Below are positions 7,874-16,519 of a stretch of 37,726 nucleotides of DNA, one piece after another. The position numbers and the translations under genes are program-made. Under the pieces are notes generated by a model. The model was not told where the DNA came from. It searched no databases and saw only the letters and a program-made list of their open reading frames with translations. The stretch is from contig JAFDAM010000014.1 in the NCBI GenBank assembly GCA_019313825.1, forward strand, positions 1-37,726, read 5' to 3'. This stretch comes from Deltaproteobacteria bacterium (lineage in GTDB: Bacteria; Desulfobacterota; DSM-4660; Desulfatiglandales; HGW-15). Numbering within the stretch: the first letter of the stretch is position 1; each line of letters starts with the position of its first letter.

Positions 7874-9412
7874 TTATTGAGATAAAAAATACTGGACAAT
7901 GGCGCTGGTTAGTGCCTCGATCGTATATTCCTGAGGCATAAGACTGACTTTTAATCCGTTCTCTTCGGCTGTACGGGCCGTGACAGGGCCGATGCAGGCC
8001 ACGGCAATGTCAGCCATCCATTTGCCTAGACCTTGACTGTCCGACTCAAACATCTCCACAAAGTTCGTAACCGTGGAGGAACTGGTAAAGGTGACCATAT
8101 GTATCTCCCCCTTTTCCAGCATCTCTCTTATCATATCTTTATTGTTGTCCGGTTTTACCGTTCTATATGCCTCTACCACATTTACTTGAGCACCCATCTT
8201 TTCCAGTTCTTCGGGAAGTACTTCACGCGCCCTAGCCGCCCTTGGCAATAAGACCCGCAGGGCCTTTTCTTTTTGGTTTTTAAATAATTCCACCACGGCC
8301 TCTGCCTTGTATTCATCCGGGACCAGATCAGGTCTGATCCCCCTCTCATGAAGAGCCTGTGCCGTTTTTGGGCCTATTGCCCCTATCTTTATTCCCTTGA
8401 GATCACGGGCATCTTTCCCAATGACTTCCACTCTCTGGAAAAAGAATTTTACCCCATTCACGCTGGTAAACAGGACCCACTGGTATCTCTCCATGGAACG
8501 GATCGCCTCATCAAGACCCTTCCAGCTTATGGGAGGAATTATCTCTATGGTTGGAAACTCGATACATTCTGCGCCCAGTTCAGACAGACCAGCCAGAAAG
8601 TCGCTTGCCTGCTCTCTGGCACGCGTGACCATGATCCTCTTGCCAAAAAGCGGGCTTTTCTCAAACCAGTTGAGCTCCTTTCTCAGATTAACGACATCTC
8701 CCACCACGATTACGGCAGGAGGCCTTATATCTTCCGTCTGTGCCTTTTCTGCGATATCCCGAAGCTCCCCGGTGATTGTCCTCTGCGCGGACACGGTTCC
8801 TCTCTGGATAACGGCTGCCGGAGTCTTGGGAGATCGGCCATATTTGATAAGGGAATCGGCAATCCGGCTCAGATTACCTACACCCATCAGAAAAACCAGG
8901 GTCCCCGGGCCATTTGCCAGTCTGTCCCAGTCGATATTAGAGCTATCTTTTGTGGGGTCTTCGTGACCTGTGACAAAAGTGACAGTGGAGGTGTAGTCAC
9001 GATGTGTCAAAGGGATACCGGCATATGCAGGTACGGCTATGGCAGATGTGACCCCCGGCACCACATCAAAGGGGATGCCTGCCTCTGCAAGTTCCCGGGC
9101 CTCTTCCCCGCCGCGTCCGAAAATGAATGGATCCCCTCCCTTGAGTCTTACCACCATAAGGCCAGCCATGGCCTTGTCCTTAATGGTCCTGTCTATCTCG
9201 TGCTGGCTCATGGCATGGCAACCGCCCTTTTTGCCGGCATAGATCAGTTCCGCTTTTTCATCCGCATAATCAAGAAAACTTTGATTTGCCAGATTATCAT
9301 AGACAATGACATCCGCGTGTCTAAGGCACTCCCTCGCCTTGATGGTCAACAGACCCGGATCACCAGGACCTGCTCCCACAAGATAGACTTTGCCTTGTTT
9401 ATCTCCTGCCAC
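7874..9412 (-). CDS. cobA-hemD: Uroporphyrinogen-III C-methyltransferase / uroporphyrinogen-III synthase fusion (CobA-HemD)
   Basis: Bifunctional enzyme. The HemD half (about residues 255-512) closes hydroxymethylbilane to uroporphyrinogen III. The CobA half (about 1-245) methylates that product at C2 and C7 with S-adenosylmethionine to give precorrin-2, for siroheme, B12 and related tetrapyrroles. CobA motifs are VYLVGAGPGDPGLLT, RLKGGDPFIFGRGGEE and VPGVTSAIAVPAYAGIPLTHR. HemD starts at FGKRIMVTRAREQASDF and carries the VLFTSVNGV segment. The 512-residue length equals the two enzymes joined. The start is GTG with AAGGG upstream. It follows hemC by 32 bp, as in other anaerobes with this fusion. 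Confidence 0.96.
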   Translation of the reverse strand: MAGDKQGKVYLVGAGPGDPGLLTIKARECLRHADVIVYDNLANQSFLDYADEKAELIYAGKKGGCHAMSQHEIDRTIKDKAMAGLMVVRLKGGDPFIFGRGGEEARELAEAGIPFDVVPGVTSAIAVPAYAGIPLTHRDYTSTVTFVTGHEDPTKDSSNIDWDRLANGPGTLVFLMGVGNLSRIADSLIKYGRSPKTPAAVIQRGTVSAQRTITGELRDIAEKAQTEDIRPPAVIVVGDVVNLRKELNWFEKSPLFGKRIMVTRAREQASDFLAGLSELGAECIEFPTIEIIPPISWKGLDEAIRSMERYQWVLFTSVNGVKFFFQRVEVIGKDARDLKGIKIGAIGPKTAQALHERGIRPDLVPDEYKAEAVVELFKNQKEKALRVLLPRAARAREVLPEELEKMGAQVNVVEAYRTVKPDNNKDMIREMLEKGEIHMVTFTSSSTVTNFVEMFESDSQGLGKWMADIAVACIGPVTARTAEENGLKVSLMPQEYTIEALTSAIVQYFLSQ

Positions 9413-9444
9413 TCTTTATCCCTTATTCTCGTCTTTGCTGCTTT

Positions 9445-10368
9445 TCACGGTTTCCCATAGAAGCGCGCAAGGATCTCATCCGCGCCCGATGCAAGAAGAC
9501 GTTTTGCGAGGGTAACGCCTATTTCTTCGGGATTCTCCCTTTGCCCGTTGATTTCATCCCTTATTTCCCGGCTTCCATCCAGTTCCGCCACCATACCACG
9601 GAGAATAAGTCGATCTCCGTCTAAACGGCCATGCGCCGCAACCGGGACCTGGCATCCCCCTGCCAGTTCCTTTAAAAAAGCCCTTTCCGCCTTGACAGAC
9701 ACCTCTGTTGCATCATGGTTCAAAAAACGAAGCATATTGTGAACCATGTCATCATCCTGCCTCAGTTCCAGGCCAAGCGCTCCCTGGCCAATTGCGGGTA
9801 AAAAGTCATCATTAGAAAGGATCTGGCTTATTCGGTCGGAAAGCCCGAGTCTCTTTAACCCGGCAACAGCCAGTATAATGCCCTGAAGATCGCCTGATTC
9901 CAATCTCTTAAGGCGGGTGTCCACATTTCCCCTTAATGAAACCACATTAATATCCGGTCTCATATGAAGCAATTGCGCGGAGCGCCTCAGGCTGCCGGTT
10001 CCCACAGATGACCCCCTAGGCAAGTCATCAAAGGTCTTATAATCCATGGAGATAAAGGCGTCGCTGGGATCTTCTCTCTCGGGAAATATCGGGAGACAAA
10101 GCCCCTCCGGCAGTTGGGCCGGCACATCTTTTATGCTGTGTACGGCCAGGTCCACTTCTTTTTTAAGTAGCGCCGCTTCGATCTCCTTGACAAAAATGCC
10201 TTTTCCGCCAATCTTGCTCAGGGGAGAATCAAGGATTTTGTCGCCCTTTGTCTTTATCCTGACAAGGTCTACTTCAATGTCAGGATGTCCGGCCTCTATT
10301 CTCCCTTTGATCCACTCGCTCTGTGTAATGGCCAGCTTGCTTCCTCTTGTTCCGATTCTCAGTAACAT
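9445..10368 (-). CDS. hemC: Porphobilinogen deaminase (hydroxymethylbilane synthase) HemC
   Basis: Cytosolic enzyme that joins four porphobilinogens into hydroxymethylbilane, the substrate of the HemD half of the next gene. The N-terminus RIGTRGSKLAITQSEWI and the central HSIKDVPAQLPEGL (with the catalytic Asp) are family signatures. C239, in GGCQVPVAAHG, is the cysteine that holds the dipyrromethane cofactor. The 307-residue length is normal. It lies between ispD (29 bp upstream) and cobA-hemD, so the three are probably co-transcribed. Confidence 0.97.
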   Translation of the reverse strand: MLLRIGTRGSKLAITQSEWIKGRIEAGHPDIEVDLVRIKTKGDKILDSPLSKIGGKGIFVKEIEAALLKKEVDLAVHSIKDVPAQLPEGLCLPIFPEREDPSDAFISMDYKTFDDLPRGSSVGTGSLRRSAQLLHMRPDINVVSLRGNVDTRLKRLESGDLQGIILAVAGLKRLGLSDRISQILSNDDFLPAIGQGALGLELRQDDDMVHNMLRFLNHDATEVSVKAERAFLKELAGGCQVPVAAHGRLDGDRLILRGMVAELDGSREIRDEINGQRENPEEIGVTLAKRLLASGADEILARFYGKP

Positions 10369-10397
10369 ATCTTAACCCGCAGATTCTTATGAGGAGC

Positions 10398-11120
10398 CTA
10401 TTTCCCATTCAACAGGAAACGAACAAGTTCCCTGTCATGAGGGGTGGTGACCTTGATATTATTCTCTGATCCGGGTATGACCTTTACAGGTATCCCCATT
10501 TTTTCTACCAGCAGGGCGTCATCCGTCATCTCCTCCCAGCCTTCTGATAGGGCCTGCTGGTGGGCCGACAGGATATCCTCGTACCTGAAAACCTGAGGTG
10601 TCTGTACCAGCCAGACCTGCTTCCGGTCATAGGTCTTTATAACATAACCCTCTCTGTCAATCTCTTTGACTGTCTCCTTGGCAGGCATTGCTGTAATAAC
10701 AGCCCGTTCTTTCCTGGCAGCAGCCACTGCCTTTTCAATCAGGTATGGTTCAATGAGAGGTCGGGCGCCATCATGGATTACAACCAGCCCGCATTCACCT
10801 TCAGCAGCCTCGATCCCAAACCTGACCGAGTCCTGGCGTCTCTCTCCCCCTGCCACTATCTTCTCCACCTTGTTTAGGCGGTATCTGTCGACGATCTCTC
10901 TCCTGCAATAATCAATATCGTCAGGAGGGACAACTAGGATGATGCTGTCGACAGCCGCGCATGCCTGGAATCTCTCCAGGGTCAGGGATAGAAGGGGCCG
11001 GCCATTGAGACCCATAAACTGCTTGGCCCGATCAGCACCCATACGCACCCCGGCACCGGCAGCGGGTATAATGGCCACAGTCTTCATCTCTATATTATCA
11101 GTTCTATTCTCTTTATCCAT
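10398..11120 (-). CDS. ispD: 2-C-methyl-D-erythritol 4-phosphate cytidylyltransferase IspD
   Basis: MEP-pathway enzyme that transfers CMP from CTP to methylerythritol phosphate. The nucleotide-binding motif AIIPAAGAGVRMG, the HDGARPLI segment, the WLVQTPQVF segment and TDDALLVEK are all present. The MEP pathway is therefore used for isoprenoids (inference from one gene). The first ATG gives 240 residues. An internal ATG at 11087 (MKTVAIIPAAG) gives the more usual N-terminus, and neither has a convincing ribosome site. It is the first gene of the ispD-hemC-cobA/hemD run. Confidence 0.95.
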   Translation of the reverse strand: MDKENRTDNIEMKTVAIIPAAGAGVRMGADRAKQFMGLNGRPLLSLTLERFQACAAVDSIILVVPPDDIDYCRREIVDRYRLNKVEKIVAGGERRQDSVRFGIEAAEGECGLVVIHDGARPLIEPYLIEKAVAAARKERAVITAMPAKETVKEIDREGYVIKTYDRKQVWLVQTPQVFRYEDILSAHQQALSEGWEEMTDDALLVEKMGIPVKVIPGSENNIKVTTPHDRELVRFLLNGK

Positions 11121-11274
11121 ATCTTTCAGATTTGTAGCAGTTTAGCGTTTTGAAAAATTGGTTGAACATCGGGGGCTCGGGGATGTAAAGAGATTGTTAA
11201 GCCCCCAATCATCTGAAAAAAGCTAAGCAGTTACACAGATTCTATTTAACCACAAAGGAAAGCAAAGAGACATG

Positions 11275-11321
11275 TAAAAATAAAGCAGGCCCAGGATCAC
11301 GAATCCTGACAGGCCTGCTTT
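11275..11321 (-). terminator. Rho-independent terminator after the Rho-N-like gene
   Basis: AAAGCAGGCC (11282-11291) pairs with GGCCTGCTTT (11312-11321), and CAGGAT/ATCCTG pair inside it. Read on the minus strand, the stem is followed by TTTATTTTTA. It lies just downstream of the stop of the gene at 11338-11982 and is a textbook intrinsic terminator. Confidence 0.85.
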
Positions 11322-11337
11322 CAATACATGATCCCTA

Positions 11338-11982
11338 TTAGGCCTGAGCCACCTTCCTGGCCCTCTTTTTCAGGCGGTTAATTCGGCGGCGCAGGATATC
11401 AACCTTTTTCCTGTCTCTTGCAAGGAGAGCGGCCTTTTTCTCCTTCTTGAACTGGACAACCTTCTGTTTCAGTTCCTTAACAGTATCAACGCGTTTGGAG
11501 ACAACCTTTTTCTTCTTCTCTACCGGTTTCTCGTCCTTAATTCCCCTGGCCTCTTTAATAACGGCTATTAATTGCTCTTTTTTCATGGCGGTAGCGCCGG
11601 TAACGCCGGGGATTTTACGGGCCACATCCCTCAATTCTATGGACGTCATCTTCTTTAACGTCTTCTCTTTTTCCTCTTCAACACCCTTCTTTTTCTCCTC
11701 TAGTTCCTCCACTACTTCCGGTTCTTTCTCCTCTGCCTTTGGCTCTCCAGCCTTTACCGGCGGCTCTTTCTCCTCTGCCTTCGGCTCTTCAGCCTTCTTC
11801 CCTGCACTCTCTTTTGCGATCTCAAGCAGTTGTTCCTTTTTCATGGAATGGACACCGCTAACATCCGGTATATTGCGAGCTATCTCCCTCAGCTCTTTAA
11901 CCGTCATCTCGTTAAAAGACTTATGTTCTTTCTTGTCGCTCTCTTGCTCAACCTCTTCTTTTGTTTTGGTCTCTTCTTCCAT
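11338..11982 (-). CDS. Lys/Glu-rich protein with two Rho N-terminal (SAP-like) motifs
   Basis: Function unknown, but the architecture is clear. Two copies of a ~34-residue helix-extension-helix motif occur near residues 26-59 and 112-146: MTVKELREIARNIPDV with MKKEQLLEIAKE, and MTSIELRDVARKIPGV with MKKEQLIAVIKEA. This resembles the Rho_N/SAP-type nucleic-acid-binding module of transcription terminator Rho. They are joined by a tandem acidic linker (AGEPKAEEKEP repeated). The C-terminus from about residue 165 is a long basic helix rich in KK and RR (LRRRINRLKKRARK). The protein lacks the Rho ATPase. A nucleic-acid-binding or scaffold role is inferred. It has its own ribosome site (AAGGAGTG) and a terminator, so it is a single-gene unit. 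Confidence 0.8.
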   Translation of the reverse strand: MEEETKTKEEVEQESDKKEHKSFNEMTVKELREIARNIPDVSGVHSMKKEQLLEIAKESAGKKAEEPKAEEKEPPVKAGEPKAEEKEPEVVEELEEKKKGVEEEKEKTLKKMTSIELRDVARKIPGVTGATAMKKEQLIAVIKEARGIKDEKPVEKKKKVVSKRVDTVKELKQKVVQFKKEKKAALLARDRKKVDILRRRINRLKKRARKVAQA

Positions 11983-12434
11983 AATAATTTCACACTCCTT
12001 TTTGACATAATAAAAACTAAAGCGTTATTACCTCAATTTTGCACAATTTTAATTAAATCTCGTGCAAGAAATTTTTTACACGGGATAATTTTATAGTTTT
12101 ATCAACTAGTTAAAAAAACTTAAAATTCTCGGTACTCTGAGAACCTTTATTTTACTGGCCTTTCAGAAGACTATATATAAAGCTTTATTGGTCTGGCATG
12201 AACAGTTCATTAAGAGGGTCTTCATAACCCAGTTGGTTAAAGCTATGTTATCTGTCAAGGCTTGCAAACGCCCTAATAACAAGAGTCTGAGGAGTATATG
12301 TGATTCTCAAGCCGATTTCATGCAAGATTCAGGCATTAAACCTAACAGATCGGATGTTGATCCCTGTCCCGGATACAATTACGGGGCCCTGAATCCACAA
12401 CACTTAGACGCTTGAGAGGCAGGCTCCTTGTGAC
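11983..12434. other. Intergenic stretch without a supported gene
   Basis: 452 bp between the start of the Rho-N-like gene and the end of the slipin gene. The right-hand part of the 11983-12130 segment is very AT-rich and probably holds the promoter of the Rho-N-like gene. TTCTC (12126-12130) and GAGAA (12139-12143) form a small hairpin that on the minus strand runs into TTTTAAGTTTTTTT, a possible weak terminator for the slipin operon. A 75-codon plus-strand frame at 12188-12415 has no ribosome site and no family I recognise. Confidence 0.5.
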
Positions 12435-13172
12435 CTACTCTTTCTTTGCAAAGATCTTAAAGAGATCTATCGGTATGGGGAACAGGGTAGTGGAATTATT
12501 CTCCGCCGATATCTCCCTCAAGGTCTGGAGGTACCTCAACTGCAAGGCCTCAGGGTGCTTTGATATAATACCCGCAGCTTCTGTCAAACGGTTTGCAGCC
12601 TGGTATTCCCCTTCTGCGTTTATAATCTTGGCCCGTCTCTCCCTCTCGGCCTCAGCCTGTTTGGCCATGGCCCGCTGCATCTCCTGGGGAAGGTCTATAT
12701 GCTTCACCTCAACGGTGGTGACCTTTATCCCCCACGGATCAGTGTGTTTGTCAAGGATACTTTGCAGCTGGGTGTTTATCTTCTCCCTCTCTGACAGGAG
12801 TTCATCCAGCTCCACTTGGCCGCATACGCTCCTCAGGGTGGTCTGGGCCAGCTGTGAGGTGGCAAAGAGGTAGTTCTCCACCTCGATAATTGCATTTGTT
12901 GGCTCCATGACCCTGAAGTATACGACCGCGTTCACCTTTATAGACACATTATCCCGCGTAATCACATCCTGGGAAGGGACATCCATGGCCACAAGACGAA
13001 GACTCACCTTGACCATCTTATCAATGATCGGGATAAGAATAATCAATCCCGGCCCCTTGGTCTTGATCACACGACCCAGCCTGAAGATAACACCGCGCTC
13101 GTACTCTCTCAGGACCTTGATTGCCGCGGACAAAAAAAAGATAATTAAGATAATTGCCAGAATATAAAACAT
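12435..13172 (-). CDS. Slipin / SPFH-domain membrane protein
   Basis: Stomatin-like (slipin) protein of about 245 residues. It is anchored by one N-terminal hydrophobic segment ([16 protein letters not shown]), followed by an SPFH domain with [25 protein letters not shown] and [21 protein letters not shown] helical C-terminal part contains the [22 protein letters not shown] oligomerisation region. The start at 13172 is chosen because GGGGGG lies four bases upstream; an in-frame ATG further up lacks a ribosome site. It follows nfeD by 39 bp. Slipin-NfeD pairs are a conserved unit in which the NfeD (STOPP) protease can cleave the slipin tail. Confidence 0.93.
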   Translation of the reverse strand: MFYILAIILIIFFLSAAIKVLREYERGVIFRLGRVIKTKGPGLIILIPIIDKMVKVSLRLVAMDVPSQDVITRDNVSIKVNAVVYFRVMEPTNAIIEVENYLFATSQLAQTTLRSVCGQVELDELLSEREKINTQLQSILDKHTDPWGIKVTTVEVKHIDLPQEMQRAMAKQAEAERERRAKIINAEGEYQAANRLTEAAGIISKHPEALQLRYLQTLREISAENNSTTLFPIPIDLFKIFAKKE

Positions 13173-13211
13173 GTTACCCCCCTTTCCTATTGAGTAAAAA
13201 AGCACAAACAG

Positions 13212-14525
13212 TTAGTATTCTCTATCAACGACCTTTTTGACCTTTAAGATCAAACCCTGGGCACCCGCTACTTCCACCTTTTCCCCGGGTTCGATCTTTT
13301 CCTTTGAGATAGCCCTCCATAATTCGCCATGGACAAATATCAAACCTTCAGGGTCGATACCCTCCTTGACCAACCCGACCTCTCCTATCAGGCCTTCTAT
13401 CCCGCCTTTCGGTTCAGAACTGTATGCGCGGAAGGCAAGGGTTGAGACCAGGATAAAGAATCCTGCCATCAGGACTATGGTGGGCGCCATTAATCTTAGA
13501 GAGACCTGTATATCCTCAAAAAGCATTATGGAGCCCAGCGTGAGAGAGACGAGTCCGCCAATGGAAAGTATCCCGTAACTGGTGACCTTGATCTCGGCGA
13601 GAAAAAGTATTATAGCCAGGATAATAAGTATAAGACCGGCATAATTGACCGGGAGAGTCTGAAACGAGAAAAAAGCAAGGATAAGTGAGATCGCCCCTAC
13701 CACTCCGGGGAAGATGGCCCCGGGATGAGACAGTTCAAAATAGAGCCCTGCAAAGCCGATCATCATAAGGATATATGCGATATTCGGATCACTGATGGTC
13801 TTGAGTACTTTATCCCGGAATCCGGGTTTGTAAAATATCTTTTTCAGGTCTGAGGTCTTGATGGTGATCTTGCCTGACGTAAGCTCCACCTCTCTGCCGT
13901 CCAGGAGCCGGAGGAGTTCATCAATGTCCTTTGCCACAAGATCGATGACATTGATATTGAGCGCCTCATCCGCCGTAATTGACACGCTCTCACGTATGGC
14001 CCTCTCAACCCATTCCGCGTTTTTCCCTTTATCCTGTGCAATTCCCCGGCCATAGGATGCCATGTCATTGACCACTTTCTCGGACATGGTCTTCTGTATA
14101 TCCTTACCTCCTACTGACACGGGATGGGCGGCACCGATGTTCGTGCCTGGCGCCATGGCAGCGACATGGGCTGAAACAGTCACCATGACACCGGCAGAGG
14201 CGGCCCCCGCCCCTTTGGGGGCGACATACACCACAATAGGGATCCTGGAGTTCATTATGGCCTTTACCATTGAGCGCATGGAGGAAGCCAGCCCGCCAGG
14301 CGTATCCAGTTGTATAACAGCCAGAACAGCCCCCTGTGCCTCAGCCTCTTTAATTCCTCTTGACATAAATGTGGCAGTTCCCGGGCTGATGGCACCTTCC
14401 AACTCTATGATCATCACCTCATTGTCTGCCAGGACCTTTTGAGGTGTGCAAAAAGACAGCGTGCATAGGCCTAAAAGGATTAACATAACAGAGTGGATTA
14501 AAGCCTTTGCTGAATACCTAACCAT
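13212..14525 (-). CDS. nfeD: NfeD-family membrane-bound serine protease (long form)
   Basis: Membrane protein with a signal/anchor (about residues 10-33) and an N-terminal ClpP-like serine protease domain. It shows VIQLDTPGGLASSMRSMV and YVAPKGAGAASAG, the latter containing the nucleophile serine of the family. Several membrane segments follow (about 245-375), and a C-terminal NfeD OB-fold ends in GEKVEVAGAQGLILKV. The 437-residue length fits the long NfeD1b type that pairs with slipins, and the slipin is the next gene. Its ATG overlaps the end of udg by 8 bp, so translation is probably coupled. Confidence 0.94.
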   Translation of the reverse strand: MVRYSAKALIHSVMLILLGLCTLSFCTPQKVLADNEVMIIELEGAISPGTATFMSRGIKEAEAQGAVLAVIQLDTPGGLASSMRSMVKAIMNSRIPIVVYVAPKGAGAASAGVMVTVSAHVAAMAPGTNIGAAHPVSVGGKDIQKTMSEKVVNDMASYGRGIAQDKGKNAEWVERAIRESVSITADEALNINVIDLVAKDIDELLRLLDGREVELTSGKITIKTSDLKKIFYKPGFRDKVLKTISDPNIAYILMMIGFAGLYFELSHPGAIFPGVVGAISLILAFFSFQTLPVNYAGLILIILAIILFLAEIKVTSYGILSIGGLVSLTLGSIMLFEDIQVSLRLMAPTIVLMAGFFILVSTLAFRAYSSEPKGGIEGLIGEVGLVKEGIDPEGLIFVHGELWRAISKEKIEPGEKVEVAGAQGLILKVKKVVDREY

Positions 14526-15240
14526 TTCTATTTACCTCCAGTCCCAAACGTACCATGATCTTCTGAACATCTTTCCATACCTGGCCTTTCAGCTCTCGCT
14601 CCCTGGACGGATTCCTCAAGATATAGGCAGGATGAAAGGTGGGCATTACAGGAATATCCATAAACGAATGCCACACCCCCCTTTCCCGCGTGATCTTAAA
14701 ATCCCTCCCGAGCAGTTGCTGTCCGGCTATTCGCCCAAGGGTACAGATGACCTCCGGCCTGATTATTTTAATTTGCTGTTTTAAAAAGGGGATACATGTC
14801 TCGATCTCATCTCGCTCAGGATCTCGGTTATTGGGAGGCCGGCACTTCACAACATTACAGATATAGACCTCTTCCCTCTTCAGTCCCATGCCCTTCTCTA
14901 TGATCCTGGTCAGGAGTTTTCCGGCCTCACCCACAAAAGGCCTTCCTGCAAGATCCTCCTCGCGTCCCGGACCCTCGCCCACAAAGACCAGCCTGGAATG
15001 TGGAGCCCCCTCACCAAAGACCAATCTGGTCCTGCTGTTCCACAGTTTACACCTCTTGCAACCCTCGACAGATCTTCTCAAATCATCAAGAGGACTTAGA
15101 TGTGAAACCTCCCCCTTATCATGAAGATAATCGAGGGCCGATGCAGAGAGGGCAGGAGGATCAAGTCCCATCTCCCTATTGGCGACCATGAGATCCTTTA
15201 GTTGACCGATAATCTCCCTGAATTCTGCTTCCGGATTCAT
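14518..15240 (-). CDS. udg: Type-4 (family 4) uracil-DNA glycosylase with Fe-S cluster
   Basis: DNA-repair enzyme that removes uracil from deaminated cytosine. Family 4 enzymes carry a [4Fe-4S] cluster, and the four expected cysteines are C61 and C64 (CKRC), C133 (VVKCRPP) and C149 (ETCIPF). The uracil pocket motif GEGPGREEDLAGRPFVGEAG and the C-terminal HPAYILRNPS are present. The 240 residues include about 55 extra N-terminal residues, also seen in deltaproteobacterial and clostridial members. It overlaps coaBC upstream by 4 bp (ATGA) and nfeD downstream by 8 bp. Confidence 0.95.
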   Translation of the reverse strand: MNPEAEFREIIGQLKDLMVANREMGLDPPALSASALDYLHDKGEVSHLSPLDDLRRSVEGCKRCKLWNSRTRLVFGEGAPHSRLVFVGEGPGREEDLAGRPFVGEAGKLLTRIIEKGMGLKREEVYICNVVKCRPPNNRDPERDEIETCIPFLKQQIKIIRPEVICTLGRIAGQQLLGRDFKITRERGVWHSFMDIPVMPTFHPAYILRNPSRERELKGQVWKDVQKIMVRLGLEVNRNG

Positions 15241-16436
15241 GACCCTCCCTCCCGTAATTCTTTAATCCTGTCCAATAGATGATTGGCCACATCATCTTTC
15301 GTCATGAGGGGTAATTCCTCTATTGAGCCATCCCTGTATATGATCTTGACAAGGTTTGTGTCGGACTCAAATCCGGCATCTTCCCGTGAAACATCGTTTG
15401 CCACTATAATGTCCAGGTTTTTCTTCCGGAGTTTTTCAGTGGCATTTTTCAGCAGTTCTTCTGTCTCGGCCGCAAATCCCACCAGGGTATAACCGGAATC
15501 CGTTTTGGCCTTTCCCAGTTCTTCCAGGATATCGGGATTTCTCACCAGATCAAGTGTCAAGGATTCTTCTCCTTTCTTGATCTTCTGTTGCGCGCTGTTA
15601 CGCGGTCTGTAATCGGAAACGGCAGCTGCCTTAATAATGATATCAGAGTCAGTGTGATTATCAAATACCGCCTGTTTCATCTCCTCTGCTGTTTTTATCT
15701 CGCGGACTTGCACGCCATAAGGCGGTTCCAGCGCTGTTGGCCCGCTCACAAGGGTCACTGATGCCCCCCTCAGTCTTGCGGCCCTGGCAAGGGCATAGCC
15801 CATCTTGCCTGTGGACCTGTTGGTAATATATCTTACCGGGTCAATGGATTCTATGGTCGCGCCGGAGGTCACAAGGACCTTTAATCCGGAAAGATCCTGC
15901 TGCGAGAGCAGCATACGCGCCTGTTCCGCGATATCCTCAGGCTCCGGCAGTCGGCCGGGGCCTTCGGTTTGGCAGGCCAGCTCTCCCTCACCCGGCTCCA
16001 TTATAACACTCCCCATCCCGGCTATACGCTTGAGATTTTCCTGAACAACCGGATTTACAAACATCTGGCTGTTCATGGATGGACAGACCAGTATCCTTGC
16101 CGTGGCCGCAAGGACCATGGTGGACAAAAAATCATCTGCAATACCATGGGCCATCTTTGCGATAAAATTGGCCGTGGCAGGGGCAACTATTATCAGGTCC
16201 GACTCCTGCCCTAATTGTATATGGTCCAGGGGGGCGGTCCCGCGGTCGAACATATCCCACACGACCCTGTTTCCTGAAACAGTCTCAAAGGTCAGGGGGG
16301 CCACGAATTTGGTGGCACTGGCTGTCATGGCCACCTGTATATGGGCGCCCGCCCTTGCGAGGATGCGCACCAGTTCTGCCGCCTTGTAAGCAGCAATACC
16401 GCCTGTAACACCAACAATGATTTTTTTATCTTTCAT
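15237..16436 (-). CDS. coaBC: Bifunctional phosphopantothenoylcysteine decarboxylase/synthetase CoaBC
   Basis: Coenzyme A synthesis: joins 4'-phosphopantothenate with cysteine and decarboxylates the product. The N-terminal flavoprotein CoaC domain (about residues 1-180) has GVTGGIAAYKAAELVR, the DHIQLGQESDLIIVAPATANF segment with the active-site His, and PSMNSQMF. The C-terminal CoaB domain (about 190-395) begins VLVTSGATIESIDPVRYITN and has the AAVSDYRP and NDVSREDAGF segments. The 399-residue length is standard. It is followed by udg with a 4-bp overlap. Confidence 0.96.
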   Translation of the reverse strand: MKDKKIIVGVTGGIAAYKAAELVRILARAGAHIQVAMTASATKFVAPLTFETVSGNRVVWDMFDRGTAPLDHIQLGQESDLIIVAPATANFIAKMAHGIADDFLSTMVLAATARILVCPSMNSQMFVNPVVQENLKRIAGMGSVIMEPGEGELACQTEGPGRLPEPEDIAEQARMLLSQQDLSGLKVLVTSGATIESIDPVRYITNRSTGKMGYALARAARLRGASVTLVSGPTALEPPYGVQVREIKTAEEMKQAVFDNHTDSDIIIKAAAVSDYRPRNSAQQKIKKGEESLTLDLVRNPDILEELGKAKTDSGYTLVGFAAETEELLKNATEKLRKKNLDIIVANDVSREDAGFESDTNLVKIIYRDGSIEELPLMTKDDVANHLLDRIKELREGGS

Positions 16437-16519
16437 ATAGGCCTGTTGTTTGCTTTCTGCAGTCCGTTATAGATACCATGAATACGATTCCTATTAACAA
16501 CGGACGGCGCGCTTTTATA

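Noticed and set aside
8348-9460. Long open frame on the plus strand (370 codons) opposite cobA-hemD
   Set aside because: It is fully antisense to a clearly conserved two-domain enzyme, has no ribosome site and no recognisable motifs; a shadow of the real gene's codon bias.
11171-11206. GGGGGCT / AGCCCCC inverted repeat upstream of ispD
   Set aside because: The loop is 22 bases and no T tract follows on either strand, so it is not a convincing terminator.
12188-12415. 75-codon plus-strand frame in the gap before the slipin gene
   Set aside because: No ribosome site, no recognised family, and its composition is that of intergenic DNA. Left as unassigned rather than called.
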